Assembly (NCBI GenBank): GCA_028564705.1
Contig: JAPXFQ010002811.1
Span: 1,984,001-2,048,000, forward strand
Reading direction: 5' to 3'
DNA length: 64,000 nucleotides
Source: Apricaphanius iberus
Lineage: Eukaryota; Chordata; Actinopteri; Cyprinodontiformes; Aphaniidae
The notes below the pieces were generated by a model, which was not told where the DNA came from, searched no databases, and was given only the letters and a program-made list of their open reading frames with translations. The position numbers and the translations under genes are program-made. Shown one piece after another: positions 15,926 to 30,001 of this stretch. Position 1 is the stretch's first letter. Each line of letters starts with the position of its first letter.

Positions 15926-18900
15926 TTACAGCAGAAGGAATCCAATGAAGAAGAAGAGAACAGGCTTCATGAAAGTGGAAATTCCTTCCAGACTTAAAAC
16001 AGGAGCTCCTGGACAGAAGAATGAAATGTGGTTAAAATGTGAAGACCTCTCAGAGACAATTTGTCCCGTACCACAGTGTCTCTTTATTCCAGTCATGATA
16101 TACATGAGGTTCAAATCTATATCTGTGATCCCATCTCTACTCACCTCTATAACGTTATTTAAATCAAATATCTGTGCAAAACCAAACCTCAGTAAAATAG
16201 AACGTTTTTATAAAAATCAAAGTACATTCCAAAACACAGTGTTAGAGAAAACTATGTAAAACGAAAAAGAAAAACGTAAAGCAATAAAAAAAACACAAAA
16301 CATTGTGCTTTAAGAAGAACAAAACAAAATATTGTAAAACCTAAAGTTTTAACAAAGGTTTTCTATACACTATGGCCATATAAAGGTTAACGTTAGGTTG
16401 AAAAGGATGCTCAGCAGTAAACAATGTTATTCACCATCAGAATGTTTTTATTAAAACTATAACCTCTGAATTTAATGTTGGTAGAAACTGTTTAAATTTA
16501 TCAATAATCTCAATGTTTAATTTATTTTTTAATCTTTCAGAACACAAGCCAATATTGCAGACATTTAAATCATGAGTGAGATAAAAGTTTTAAATAATTT
16601 AGGTTCCAAAGATGCAGACAGTAAGTGACAGCGTTACCTTTAAATGCTTTAGAATGATTACCTGTTTCTATATCTGTTTTTTTCTTTACCTGAGTCTGTT
16701 GGCTGAGTCTGTGTCTGGTCCTCTGCCCCGGTGGCTGCCTTTTCAAGAATGCGAAGTTGCTCAGCTGTGAGCACCGCTCGCTGTTCACTGGTCACCATGG
16801 CGGCGTTGTCAGGACCGAGAGCTTCCAGCTGATCAACAGAGAAGGCCTGAAGAGAAAACAGCAAGACTCAACATCTGCTCAGATTGTATCAATTTAAAGT
16901 TTATCTCTGAGGATCTGATTAAATATGCCACACAGAAACAGCAGGAGGATTGTCCAACAATGAAACTATATTAAAGTTAGGAGCCTAAAACAGTTTTCAG
17001 ATGATAAATGACACTTTTGTAAAAAAAAAAAACCTGGTGACCTTGATCTATAGATTTTGTGTGACAGTTTTGGATTGTTCAGATTTTTAATTTACATGCA
17101 AAAATGAGCAATTAGTCTATTTCTCTTTAGTTTAAAGTTCCTTACAGAGAGCTTCTTTATGTATTTCACACCTGTTACAGTACGTGGTTATATCACTAGG
17201 TTTGACTCGCTGCTGTTGGCTCAAACACAGATAACAGATTAGTTGAAGCTACTTACGGCAAAGTTCTCAGGAGGAATATGTGATATGCAGCTCTTGCTGA
17301 TAAATGGGAAGACAGAAGGGCTCAAGGAGGCTATTTCAGATACACCCAAACCAGCTGATGGAGACAAACCAAAATGTAAGAATTATACAGCTTTTTCCTT
17401 TTGACTGGCAGTGGATGAACAACTCTTACCAATGATGTTGTCCAGGTCAGAAACCTGAGCCTCAGTCCAGTTGGAGGGAGCTCCAAACGCAAACACAGCA
17501 ACATTTTTAAGTTGTTGTAGAACCTCAACAGGACACTGAAGAACATCCATGGAGCCCACTGCATCACTGTGATGAAAACACCCAAATTATTCCTTGAGAC
17601 ATCCTCGATTGACGTAACAAGTGATACAATACTTTTGAGTTAGAATTAATTAATTTAGGATAGTAAAGTGTCTAGCAAAAATATTTATACCACAGAAATG
17701 AAATAATTAAAAGTGTCATAAATAAAATTACGTAGTAGCTTTATTCTGTTGGGATTGATTTTTTTCCAAACAAACTGAACAGACTGTATTTCCCAGCATT
17801 CCTAGTACTGTCCTCAACTGATTCTCATTGGTCTATAGCCAGTGATAACATCAAAGATTTTTTAAGCCAACCAACCTGCAGCGAACACCTCCCTCCCTCT
17901 CTGATCTCGGATCTGAATGTAGGTGCAGAATCGTTAGAGAAGTTTACTGTTTTTTTTATTATAACCTGCTGGATCATGGAGGAACTCTCCTAAAAACGTT
18001 GACGTGCTATCTGCTAAGCTACCTGGTGTCCTATTTTGTGCATCCATGCGAAGTGCTGGGGTTAGAGCTCTTCCCAATGCAGCTCTTGTAAGACAGGCCC
18101 CACTGACCTTGTGTCAGCCTGCAACAGGACTTGACCCTTTTAGACCTCAGCTGTGTACAGCTCTCCCTCATTTTTGCCCAACTTTTGATGCCCCCCCCCA
18201 TTCGACATGGATGGGTATCAATGGACATCAACATTTCATCACAAAGGTGGATCAAAGTGATCTTTATTTCCAGTATTTGCTCATGGCTTGTTAGCATTGC
18301 TGCACACTGGCGTTGAGCCATTTGATTATCTTTGTGTTTTTTAATGGTTACATAAAGAAATGGGTTTTGTTAATCTCTCTCTTATTATTACTTTTGACCA
18401 TAGTGTATAGGGATGTAAGAAAATATAGATATGCCAATATATCGCGATATTTTATGTCACAATTTTATATCGATATTCAAGAGCAAAGAATCTATTTTTT
18501 TATTGTTTTGAATTTAAATGAAATTCTGACACACCACGATCATTTTGGCAGTAAAATTGAAAGTAGGACTGGTATTTGGTGGCTCTTTTACCTCCTTCGT
18601 TCCAGTGGATCAACTAGAACTAGTAATAAAACTGGATGAGTTATGGATGAAACAGGTTGGAGTTTTTAGGATGCTGTGACAGGTTTAAATTCTGTGTTGA
18701 AAATCGCAATATATAGTATTACTCATCATATTGTGATATATTCTATTGTTTCTTCTGTATCGTGTTAAATATTGTATCACCTGAGTCTTGCCAATACACA
18801 TACCTATTAGTGTGCAGCTGTCCGGATTTAGGCTTGATTTGGTTTCATATATTACAATTTTCTAAAATCAGTTTAATAGTTTCTAGTTTGCATGATGTAG

Positions 18901-21900
18901 AATAGATGGGGATTATTGACAAAATGTGTTGGCTGTAAGATTAACCTATTTTTTTAACAAACTCCTGTTACACTCTAAAGAGAAGTTTTCTGTGCTTTGT
19001 CCAGTGTGTGTGTGCAGATATTGACCACAGCGTTTAAACTTGTCCTTCTATAGACAAGTTTCCCGGGCATTTCCGGTTTATTTCTGCAATCGGTCTATTT
19101 CTGCTAAGCATTTCCGGTTAAGTAAGATCAGCATTATATTTGATATACTGTAGATGGCTTTAAAATGGGAACATTCTCATCTATTCCTCATAAAAGACGG
19201 TGCGTTTTCAATCCCTCACCCAGCTACCATCTCAAACTGGGAGGATAATATGACGAAATGGCCAAATGTTACAACAAGGAACAAATTTTCGTACTTTGTC
19301 GAGTCCATGGCGGTAGATGGGAATGGCATGGACAACCTGAAAAGCCCTGAAGCGTATCAGTACGTACACAACGACAAAGTGACATGAACGCGGACGTGCA
19401 ACCAAGCCAGTGTCTTAATGATTCCTGCCATGCTAGCGTGAGTTCCTGCTATTTCATATTTTCCTTCTTTCAACCTCAATTACTCATGCCGGTATGATTT
19501 TCTTGAGAATTTTCACATTCACAGTATCCCCATAGACCTCCCTATGTTTTGAGAGCAATTTGAACATTTTAGACCTTTTACAAGCTGTAAAAAGCCTTCC
19601 AGGGTGTATGTATGCCAAAAATGGAAATAACAGCCTCAGGGCCCCGCCCCCTAAACAGGCATTGTTCCATCACATACTGAATAGCTACCGTTTCTATGTG
19701 AGCAGGTAAGATAAACAAGCCAGATGGTGAATCGGACACTAGATACCTCCGAGAGATTGACTGGAGGAGTTTTTTTTTTCATGTATTTTTCCATTCCCAA
19801 AGCCGAAAACATAACGTGAGCGATGCCTACGATGGATACAAAGTGTGGACGGCCCCAGTACCTCTCTTATTTTACAGAAACATATTAATAAGAACCTTGT
19901 TGTATCAAGTTCCTTGGGTGTCAAGCAACCATTACTATTTTTGGGTTACTCTGTTGGTATATCTCTGGTATTTTCTGGGATGTATGGAGATTTATTGAAA
20001 ACCAAATCCACCGCCTTCAGGAGCGAGTGGCGATGCAGCATTTCTGGTTGAGACATTGGAGGGAGAGTCCTCCTCAATGAAACGAATTTCCACTTAATAT
20101 CCAACTGAAAACTAAATTCACAACTAAGTTTATTCCAGCATGCAGACAGCAAGAGCACTCAGAGTATCTGCCCACTCACCAAATCATCATTCTATTTACA
20201 GCGCCGTTATCATCACAGGCACCTGCGCTCACTCTGCAGCTGCAGTGTGACTGTAAAAGCCTGAAAGCGCTGCGGTGTGCTTCATTAGGCAACATTGTAT
20301 CAACGCCACTTTACATCCCTTGTAACTGCAACGGCTTTCTAACGCAATTCATGTTTGATCATTTGTTTGTCGGACGTAGCAACAGTAACTAAAGGGGGTG
20401 GGGCTCGGCGAAAGGTCGATTATGATGGTTATATAAACTGGACATTAATTGCAATCGCTATGCCACAACAGTATGCTACACAAACCTGAATGCACTGACG
20501 CTGAGCTGACCAATCTCGGTGGAGTTCAGGCCACAGATGAACCGACTCAGCTGGACAATCTCTGCAGATCCCAGCTGTGGCGCTTTCAGGTTGTTATATT
20601 CAGAAACACCCTTCCATACTGATTGCAGCTATTGAGACACAACGCATGATTGGTTTACAAGTCCTAGTAAAGTAGAGTCACAGTCAAGTAGAGCGGTGTC
20701 TGTAATTCACCTGTGAATCTTTCCAGCCACAGACACTGATTTCATCCAGACTGTCCAGAGACAAGGGAAGCATTTCCAGCTCAGAGCTGGAGAAGCTCTG
20801 AGTTATACACTTCAGCTGAATGATAACACTCTCAGTCATTCTTGAAACTGGGCCAAAGGTCTGCAATTAAAAAAGAAAACACAAATACAATTCATTTGAA
20901 CACTGTAAGCAAACAATAAGGTTTGATCTGTTGCAGATTAAATTATTTTTTTATTAAAATGATCCTATATGTATTGTCTCTAGTTCAAACTCAAAGAAGC
21001 TTAAATATCAAAACAGTTAAAATCATCTTTGTTGTATATTATGTAATAATAATTATGATAACAACAAGGTAGAAAACATACCCACCCCCCATAAAACTAA
21101 GTCAAATAAGTGTTCTTTTCTTAAAAGACCAAGACTGAGTTGATTTATATGACTGTACCTCTACTGCCTTTTTATAGAGCACTTTCAGCTGGTCTGTGCT
21201 GTAACCAGGGACCGATCCGAGTGTGTCTACGGTGGCCAGGAATGTGCTGTTTGACATCAGTTCCAGATTTGCTGCTGTCCACAACACATTATCCAGTCCC
21301 AGTTCTTCAATAAGTGCTTGTGTAGGTTCTGTACCACTGTTGGAAGCATCACCATTGACTGAAAAAAAAGCCAGAAGGGCATAGATAAGTAATTATTATT
21401 TCATAAAATTTTTTGTCTAATGGCGTGTTGTACATGAAGGAAACAGAAAAGAAACAGGAACCCTATATATTAGAAATCTTTGACAAAAGAATAAGACATT
21501 TTAAGGAGGTGGTTTAGGTTAATCTAAAGTGATTGCCTGAGTTTAATGGGTAAAAGCTTTAATGAGAAAGGCTAGACCTGTCTGTGGAAGTGTAATAGAA
21601 TAGTTAGAAGGTTATTTCAGTTTTGTGGGTTTTATTGTTAAGAAAGGTAAAAACAGTTTAACAGATTTACAATGTATTTATAAACAATAACATTTTTCAG
21701 TTAGCGCAGTATAATTAAATAGTGTTTTTTGAAACAACTTGAAGACAGAAAAGAAGTACTGCGTAAAATGATTTATGCATTAAAAGCTTAAACTAAGAAT
21801 CATTTTGCTCCTTGGTTTCACACCATTGTAAAACAACAGGCAGCACTCAAAATATCTGGCGAACCAGAAAGATGACCTATATTGACAGTCGGGGAATTTT

Positions 21901-24900
21901 GGGGTGGTTGATATGTCATGAAAAATTTTTTGGAAGATTAGAAAGCAAACACCTGGCTGAGAGGACATTTGTAGACTGAATGGAAAAGAATGGAAGTGTG
22001 CCAAGAATCCAACCCTGTGGTTCACCACAACCGAATAGAGACTTTGAGTAGATAAAGCTATCAACCCCCCCCAAAAACCCCCCCCAAAAAACAAAACAGA
22101 CATGTAAAAGGATCTAATTTTTCTGAAACATGGGTTTTATTCTGATCTTCAGGGTCCACTTACTTTCATATTTTAGACATGTCTCATATGCTCCATCACA
22201 TTGAGTCATCTAATTGCATTACCTCCTGAGCATAGCAATAAGTGCTGAAGACAGTTTTGAACCCATTGGTGATTTTATTTAGTACTCTATCAAAAATGTT
22301 TTTTTGTTTTTTTTATGAATAATAGCCAAGATTGGTAAAAAGTAGTGGTCAAAAATAAGGTGCCTCTTTCAGGGTTTTTCCATCATTCCAAATTTGAAAA
22401 GCTTTGTTCCTCACCTGCTCGTCTTTTACGTGCTGGGCCTGATGTAGTGGTGGTGAGATCAAAGATCTTCTTCTTAAGAGCATCTGAAAACTGAGTAAGC
22501 TGCAGCCTCAGGAAAACAAGAACATCCTTCATCCAAGGCTAAAAGAAGCAGGAAAAAATAACTCATTTTACTTTTACGTAAAAAAAGAGAGAGGAATATA
22601 GAAGGTAAGGAATGCAAGGAATAGAGCAGATACATACTTTATTTGGCAAAGAGGAGACAACAGTGTCATCCACCAGAATGAGGGGACCCAGTGATTCAAT
22701 CATCTCAGCTGGCCACTGAGAAGGACTCCTGCAAGCAATAAATGATCCTACATCAGAATCCTCTGAAGCAGCTCCAGCATTCGTTGAAAGGTGAACCTAC
22801 CCAAACGTCTTGTTGACCAGTTGGATCAGCTCTGCCCTGTGAGGTTGAGGAATGTCCTCACAGAGAGCCATGGTCTTGAGGCTGAAGTTCAACACTTCAG
22901 GAGCCATAAGGGATAATGTGGAAGGTTTGAGCTCACACAACAGCGGACCAAGCATTAACACCTCTGAACTGGTTAATCCAGAGATATTTCTCCCCTGAAA
23001 ATTCACAGGAAGCTGTCACTAATTAATTTCACATCTTAATTCCCACAATGTTATTGAGAAAATGTTATTGAAGGTCTCAAATTAAGTATAAATATTTGTG
23101 TGTGCGTATACATTAGGCAGGCAAAGCAGAGCTCTTTCTGCAATTGCGGGGCGCGACGGGGAAAGATGAGGAAGGAAGGTCAGGTTGCTTGTTTCCATCT
23201 TGTCGAGAAAGACCTGGCACACAGAGTCAGGTAATTTCTTCACCTTTGAAGGCCTGGGATGATAGAAATTTTTTTTTGTGGAAAATAATATGAATAAACA
23301 AAAGTTTTGCATCAACAAAAAATAATTGTGTCCTTGTCTGCTCACGGCAGAAGAAGCAGTAGCATAGTTGGAATCCTCTCCAGCTCCTGAACAGTAATAT
23401 TCTTGAAGTAATCCGTCCTCTCTTTCTCCAAAATCCTAAAGAGCTGCCGTGCAGCACATTGTGCCTGAAAGAACACAATACGTACACTGCCATAAAGTAT
23501 TCTGTCATTTTCTGTGTGTCAGTGAATGAAAATCAAACATCTACCTGGACTTTGGAGAGCCACTGTGGAGTCTCTGTTATGGATTCAGCCATGTCCAGTA
23601 CGTAGCTGCCATTGACTTCATCAATCATCCTGCAGGTTATGCCCTGGAGGACTGAGTTCAACCTCCTATCATAGAAAAAGGAAAAAAAAAAAAACTTTTA
23701 GTGTAAACAACCTTAAAGGGAAATACTGTATCTGTGTACAGAATTAGACACTTCACAGAATGTTTTACATTAGGTAAATTAAGAAAAGTAAAAATTTGGC
23801 TTTTTGCAATGTTCACCATCAGTGTCTTTAAATGTAAGATAGAATCATTGTAAATTGGAAGACAACTAAATGTATGTGGTTCTTTGGTTTACCTGTACTG
23901 GAGCTTCTTTAGACCATGCATTTTATTTGCCAAATAGGCAGCCTAAGATATAAAGGCAAAAAAATATGGCATAAGTTGTCAACACAGAGATTTTTAATTA
24001 ACTGTTGTTTTTGTCAGGAGTAAAAAAAATAACAGACAGAAATAGTAAGGCACAGCTGGTCACAGACTAATTATATGATATGTAGAGCGTCTACGGATTT
24101 CTACTGAATGTGGATTAACCACATGCTATGCTTTTCCCGGGAAAATTTGTCTAATCTTTAAATGATTGACGGATGGGTGGATCAATGAGAAAAAATAAAA
24201 ATAAAAACACAAAACAGATACACTGATTGATGGAACGTCTGAATACTTTTCTTTTCCTTTTTCTCTATTTCATACTTCTCACTGAGAAATAAAAACATAA
24301 CAATAATATATGTGCAATAATAATGTAATGTACACTATTCCAATCTCTGTGGGAACCCTGGGTTTTAGTACATTACCTGTGACAGACTCCAGGTTTTATT
24401 CTCCACTTCCTCTAAAGAGGTGATGTTTGCTTTTTCTAGATTCTTAAGAGAAAGACTGCGAAGCAAAGGGCCAGCTAACTTCTGCACCAGCTCTGAGGGA
24501 GGAACTTTCTCACTCAGCTAAAGGAATAAAAAGATGATGTAATTGTCAAACTGAAGATAATGCTTCAAATAACATTTGACATTGCCTATGTCATCATTTT
24601 CCTTATAAAGCCTAGGTTATACTTCCCCGTCAGCCGAGGTGCGGAGACACACAGCACCATTATCTATTGACGTAACGGCTCTACGACAGATTTGTAAGCA
24701 CTGACAGAGTAAAGCCCAATTTTTTTTGTTCCAACGCAACAGAAAGCGCACATCTGTAATTGGTCAGCCCACCATCAGCCCAAGACCATTTAACCAGAAC
24801 AGTACTTTATAGTCGATGTAATCATGTAATCAGTATTCAGTGCTGCTTTTGGGAACTACAGGCTTTATATTGAAAGGCTAATTTATGTAATATAGTCTTT

Positions 24901-27900
24901 AGGTGAACCTGAACGCCAAGAGGTGTAGAGATTATTCAGAGAGCGGCACTTCTATTAAAAAGCTTTACAGCTCAATCAAAACTTGCTGTCAGCCATAGCT
25001 CCCTGAGTGGATTTCAGTTTACAGGCTGAAATAGTAAATGAACTGTAGTCGAACAGAGACGTTTCTGCAATGGTCGGCAGACCCTCCCAAAAAACCTCTA
25101 CACCCCCTGGTGTCTTGTCAGAGTATAAAAGGAAAACGTCTCTGTCAATGTGTGTACGTGTGGGTGCAAACTAGCAGATGGAGAAGCATAAACTAGGCCT
25201 TACTCACCCCTTGCAACATGGCCTTCAGCTGACCCTTCCTCATGTGCTTGGAGATGTTCTTCATGGTTTCTGTGTTGCTCAAGATATCCTGAGGTTTCAC
25301 TTGCTTTACAGCACAGTTTGGCAAACCGGCTGCAATTGACTGAAGCGCCATCAGCTGTTGACCTGACAACTCTTCACACTAAGAAGAATAAACATGAGAA
25401 GCACATCGATGTGGGTTATAGACAGAAAAGGACAGTCGTCATCTCTGAAGGCTCACCTTCCTGTCTCCCAGCTTCTTGTTGACCAGAATGCGCAGTTGAC
25501 TCCTAGACCATTTTACTCTAGGTCCCACAATTTGTAGAACATAATTGAGCTCTGTTTGTGGGAGTTCTGACAGTTTTTTAGGTGTTAGCAAAGTAACACT
25601 CCTCCCAAGGTCACGCAGATTTTGAACAGGACTAGAACCGGCCATCAAGCTGTTCACAAGGCGCCTCTTCAGCTTTGGTCAGAGGATAAGAACGATATGA
25701 AGAAATGATGAGGTGAAGATTTATCTTTTTTTTGGCAAATAGACAGAGGTACAGCAGGTTAGGTAAGTTTGGGAAACATAAAAATACCTTAAATGCCATA
25801 GGTCCATCGCAGTTATCCAGTTGAGGAAGGAGTTTCTTGCTGGTTTCAGGGGTCAGGTTTGTAGCATCGTAATAACAAGCCAGAGGGCCTAGCCTGGGAA
25901 GAGACAAAGCACCGTCTTCAAATCAGTTCAGTTTTCCGTAATGTCAAATTTCTACCTTTTTTCATCTCTAAAATTACTCGATCTTTTGAAAAACCACAGC
26001 GCTCAGCACAGGAAATGTATTCATTCTCCTTGAGGTTTTTCACATCTATCACAATATATACACAAACTTCAATGCAATTTATTGGGATTTGGAGTAATAA
26101 ATAGCAACGTAGTGAATAGTCCAACCAAGTACCTTCAAAAGTCACCTAATTAGTTAATACAGCTCAACTTTGTGGGATTTTTGTTCATTAGCGAACAAAC
26201 AGCATCATGCTGAACAAGGAACAAAGCGGACAGGTCAGGGATAAAGTTGTGGAAAGAATTGGGTTATAAACAATATTCAAAAGCTTTGGACAACTCAAAA
26301 CTCAATAAACTATGTTTATAGATGATGTCTATCCAATGGAACAAATTCAATCTCTATGATGTTCGACGTAGCTAGAGATGTACCCTTGCAGACTTGCAGC
26401 TGTAGTTATGTAGAAAAATGTTTCTATACAGAACTGATTCAGAAGGGGGCTGAATACAGATATGGCCCAGTGTTTGAATTATTTATTTGTAGAAAAATGT
26501 TCTTCTTTCACCTTTATTATTGTACACTTTTTTGTGTTGGTCTAAGACATGAAACCACAATAAACTCCATGGAAGTTGTTTGGTTGCACCATAACAGAAT
26601 GTGAAAAACTACAGTGGTAGGAAAAGTTTTAAAAGGCACTCTATTTATGTAACACAGAAAAGTGATGAAACAATCCACCCTGGCAATTTCCATAATTTTT
26701 AGATATGTGAAAAAACAACAATACATTCATTATTTAAATGAGTTGAAAATTTCCCAAAAATGAATGAATAATACTCACTTATCAATGATCTCTGAGACAC
26801 TGGAGCACCCTTGAATTCTTTCAAGGAACTTCCTACCCAGGCTGGGGTTCACCTTGGTGGTCATGTTGGACTTGAACTGACCAGACAAGAAAAATCCACA
26901 CAGCTGGGAGAGATAGGAAAGGAAACCAGATGAGGTAGGTATTGTAAGAACTGATAGTTAGCAACCCAAGTTTAATAGAAGTGTTTTAGCATTGTTCGTA
27001 GGCCAACTTACAGTTTCTGTAGGAAATGATTCTACATCATCTGGCCTCATATTGGAGAGGTAATGCCCCATCATGTTCAGCGTCCCAGAGTTCAGCCATT
27101 GCAGAGAAGGTTTGCAGGGTTTCAGCATCGCTGTGAAATAAAGTAGGGTTTACACAACCCATGTTAAGCTCAACGTTGTCCTCATCCATTACTGGATCGA
27201 GGTCCCTTTTTCAAAGCAAAAGTATTTGCAAATACAGATGTAAAATCTGACACTGCATTGGCCAAGGACAGATCAATTAAGACCCACACTTGTTTGATCT
27301 GCCATGCTAAGTGCCTTGATTTTTAACCTGTGGTTCTTTTAACACCTTTAAATATTATTTAAAAACATTTTTTTTTATCTTAATTAAGTATTTTTTAATG
27401 CTTTAAACAAGTTTTACCATGTTTATTTCCTCTTCATCTATCATTAAAACTGGGAGTTATTTAAGAAAATTAAGTTCCTCCATGTACCGTAAATCAATAT
27501 ACATTGCGGGAAAAGATGTTGACAGAAAGGTTATGAGGTTATGTAAATGTTTTCATATTTGAAACAAGATTTTATTAGAGAATTTAGTTTCTAATCAAAC
27601 GTAGAATTTCTTACTTAATTTTGGGCCAGACAATGGCTTCATTGTGCAGCTAAAATTGTTCTGTAGCACTTGTTCTTTGGCCCAGTTGAACACTTCAGCC
27701 CTTTGCTCATCGGTCATAGATGCATACACTTCTTGAAGGATATTCATCCTGGAGGAAAAGGCCAGTTGTACTTTTAGGAAATTGATTACATGAATAAGAG
27801 GGGAATTTGAACTATTATATTATACTGACATGGCTATCATGTGGTTCGTGTCTACTCTGGCAGGGAGCATCATTCTTGCCGAGGGTATGTTTTGCAGCAC

Positions 27901-29936
27901 AGGTTTGGCAGCCCACAGCAGTGTTTTATAGTCACTGGAGTCAAAGTAGTTTCCCCTTGGTGCTGTCAAAGTGACCCAGGACAAAGGGGCCACAAAACCT
28001 TCAATGTAGCAGCAGGATGGGTCCTGCGAAAACAACCACCCAGCAAGGAGGTTAGACTGCAACACACAGGCAATAACTCCTAAATAGATGACAGTGTTTT
28101 GTTCTACTGTACTGACTGAAGAGTTCTTCATCATCCTTATAACAGCTGGAAGGTGACTGCAATTCCACGTCTTGTCATTCAACAAAAGAAAGACAGAAAG
28201 TTAAACCATTAGCAGAAGAAAATTATTTAGTTATTTTAATAAATATGTATTAAATTGTTGAAATCAGATGTTTAGATACATGGTATTAAAATATATTTTT
28301 ACTGTGTAACATTAAATTAGACTAAATGTTACCTGTTTAAAGTCAGCAAAAATCAACAGGATTATATATTTGTTTTTATGCCAGAAAAAGAGTGATTTAA
28401 GAAAAAAAAATTAGTTATGATTTTCTTTAAGGGTAGAATTTTATAAATTCTACAACTACTGATTATGATCATGGCATTGCCTGCCTTCCATCCCCTAGAA
28501 CGTTACCCATTATAACATTTGGAAGAAAAAAGGGAGTAAGCTCAGATAATAAGAACATCCACATCCCCATGTATATCACAGGGGATGTGGCCTCATGTTC
28601 TGAGTGTTCATTAGGGACTGGTGCACCTCACAAAAATAGATATCACTTTAAAAAATACACGATTTGTAAATCTAGAAAGCCCTGCCTCACAAATCGAAAG
28701 ATCAGAAACCCCAAATCACAAGGTTGATGACAAAGTCAATGTTTTAGAAAATCTGTGGGCAGAACGGAAAAAGGTGTGTGAGAGCAAAGTAACTAAAAAT
28801 CTGACTCGGTCACAGCAGTTCTGTTGGGAGTGGGCCAAAATCCTGGAACATTTTTGTTAGAGGCTTGTGGAAAGAGACTAAGAAATGAGTGGGTTTAAAA
28901 GCATTGCTACCAAATATTGACAGATTTTGTAGTTCAAAAACAGTAAATATTTACTCAGATTTAATTTTCAGGCATTGGGAATAAAACGGTTATGTCTCAT
29001 TATACAGTGTTCACATCTGGTTTAAACTCTTTATATGTTTATTTTTGTTTTTTTGTTACTTATTTTATTGTAAACAAAAAAACTAAAATATTTTGGATCA
29101 TTATTGGTGGATGTATTCACACCATGGTCTGTGCAGCATTCATGAAGGTTTGGCTCTGTGAGTTTCTGTTTGTGGCTCCAGTGACCATATCCAGGATATG
29201 AAGAAAGGTTGACAGGAAGCTGTTGGACTGGTCACCAGTTCTCTCCCCTTCTAACATGTTACTAAAGAGAAAAAAATAAAGAGGAAAAGCAGAAGTTTCT
29301 AATGCAACATTTTCCTGAAAATAAACATATTTTTATACTTTTTTTGAATTACTTTACAAGTAAATAAAGTTAAAAATAATATAGAATGCAAAGATAATAA
29401 TCTTTGAGAAAATTACAAGAACCCTATTTTTTTTGTGAGAAACTTATACATACAATTTACCTGTTATTGAAAATATTTCTCAACAGAGTCGTCTTAGGCA
29501 GAGGGTATCCTGTAACAGTAAACATGCACATTTATGTATTGCAAAATAAAAAAACACAAAAGCAGGAGTGTATCAGCTGTGCAAATACTGACTGTCATTA
29601 TACACCACAACTTAGTCTACACACCAGCTCCTTACCTTTGTTGTGACATTTCATCATCTAATGATAGAAAAACAAAAACTACATTAGGTATTTCTGGTAA
29701 GTCATGCAATCTTAACAGTGATATTGAAAATGACAGATGTAGGCTTTGACATAATTGAAGGAATTATATATATTGGAAAATATGAATGTAACAACAGCAG
29801 CCAAAGGAAACACAACAATGTGCAAAACAACAATAAGTAAGAATAGTACAAGAAAATTTAAGAAAAAACAACAAAAAACAAATAAGGTGCTAACAACAAA
29901 GTAGCAAAAAATGGTACTTCAAGATAGTATATATTA

Positions 29937-30001
<65 letters not shown>

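Noticed and set aside
28024..28185. In-frame upstream extension of mesothelin-like exon 6 with a possible acceptor near 28158
   Set aside because: Using that acceptor breaks the phase with exon 5, while the acceptor TTTTCGCAG at 28024 joins in frame. The open stretch is probably chance.
28621..28860. 79-codon plus-strand frame in mesothelin-like intron 5
   Set aside because: There is no family resemblance and no splice or promoter context. It lies antisense within an intron.
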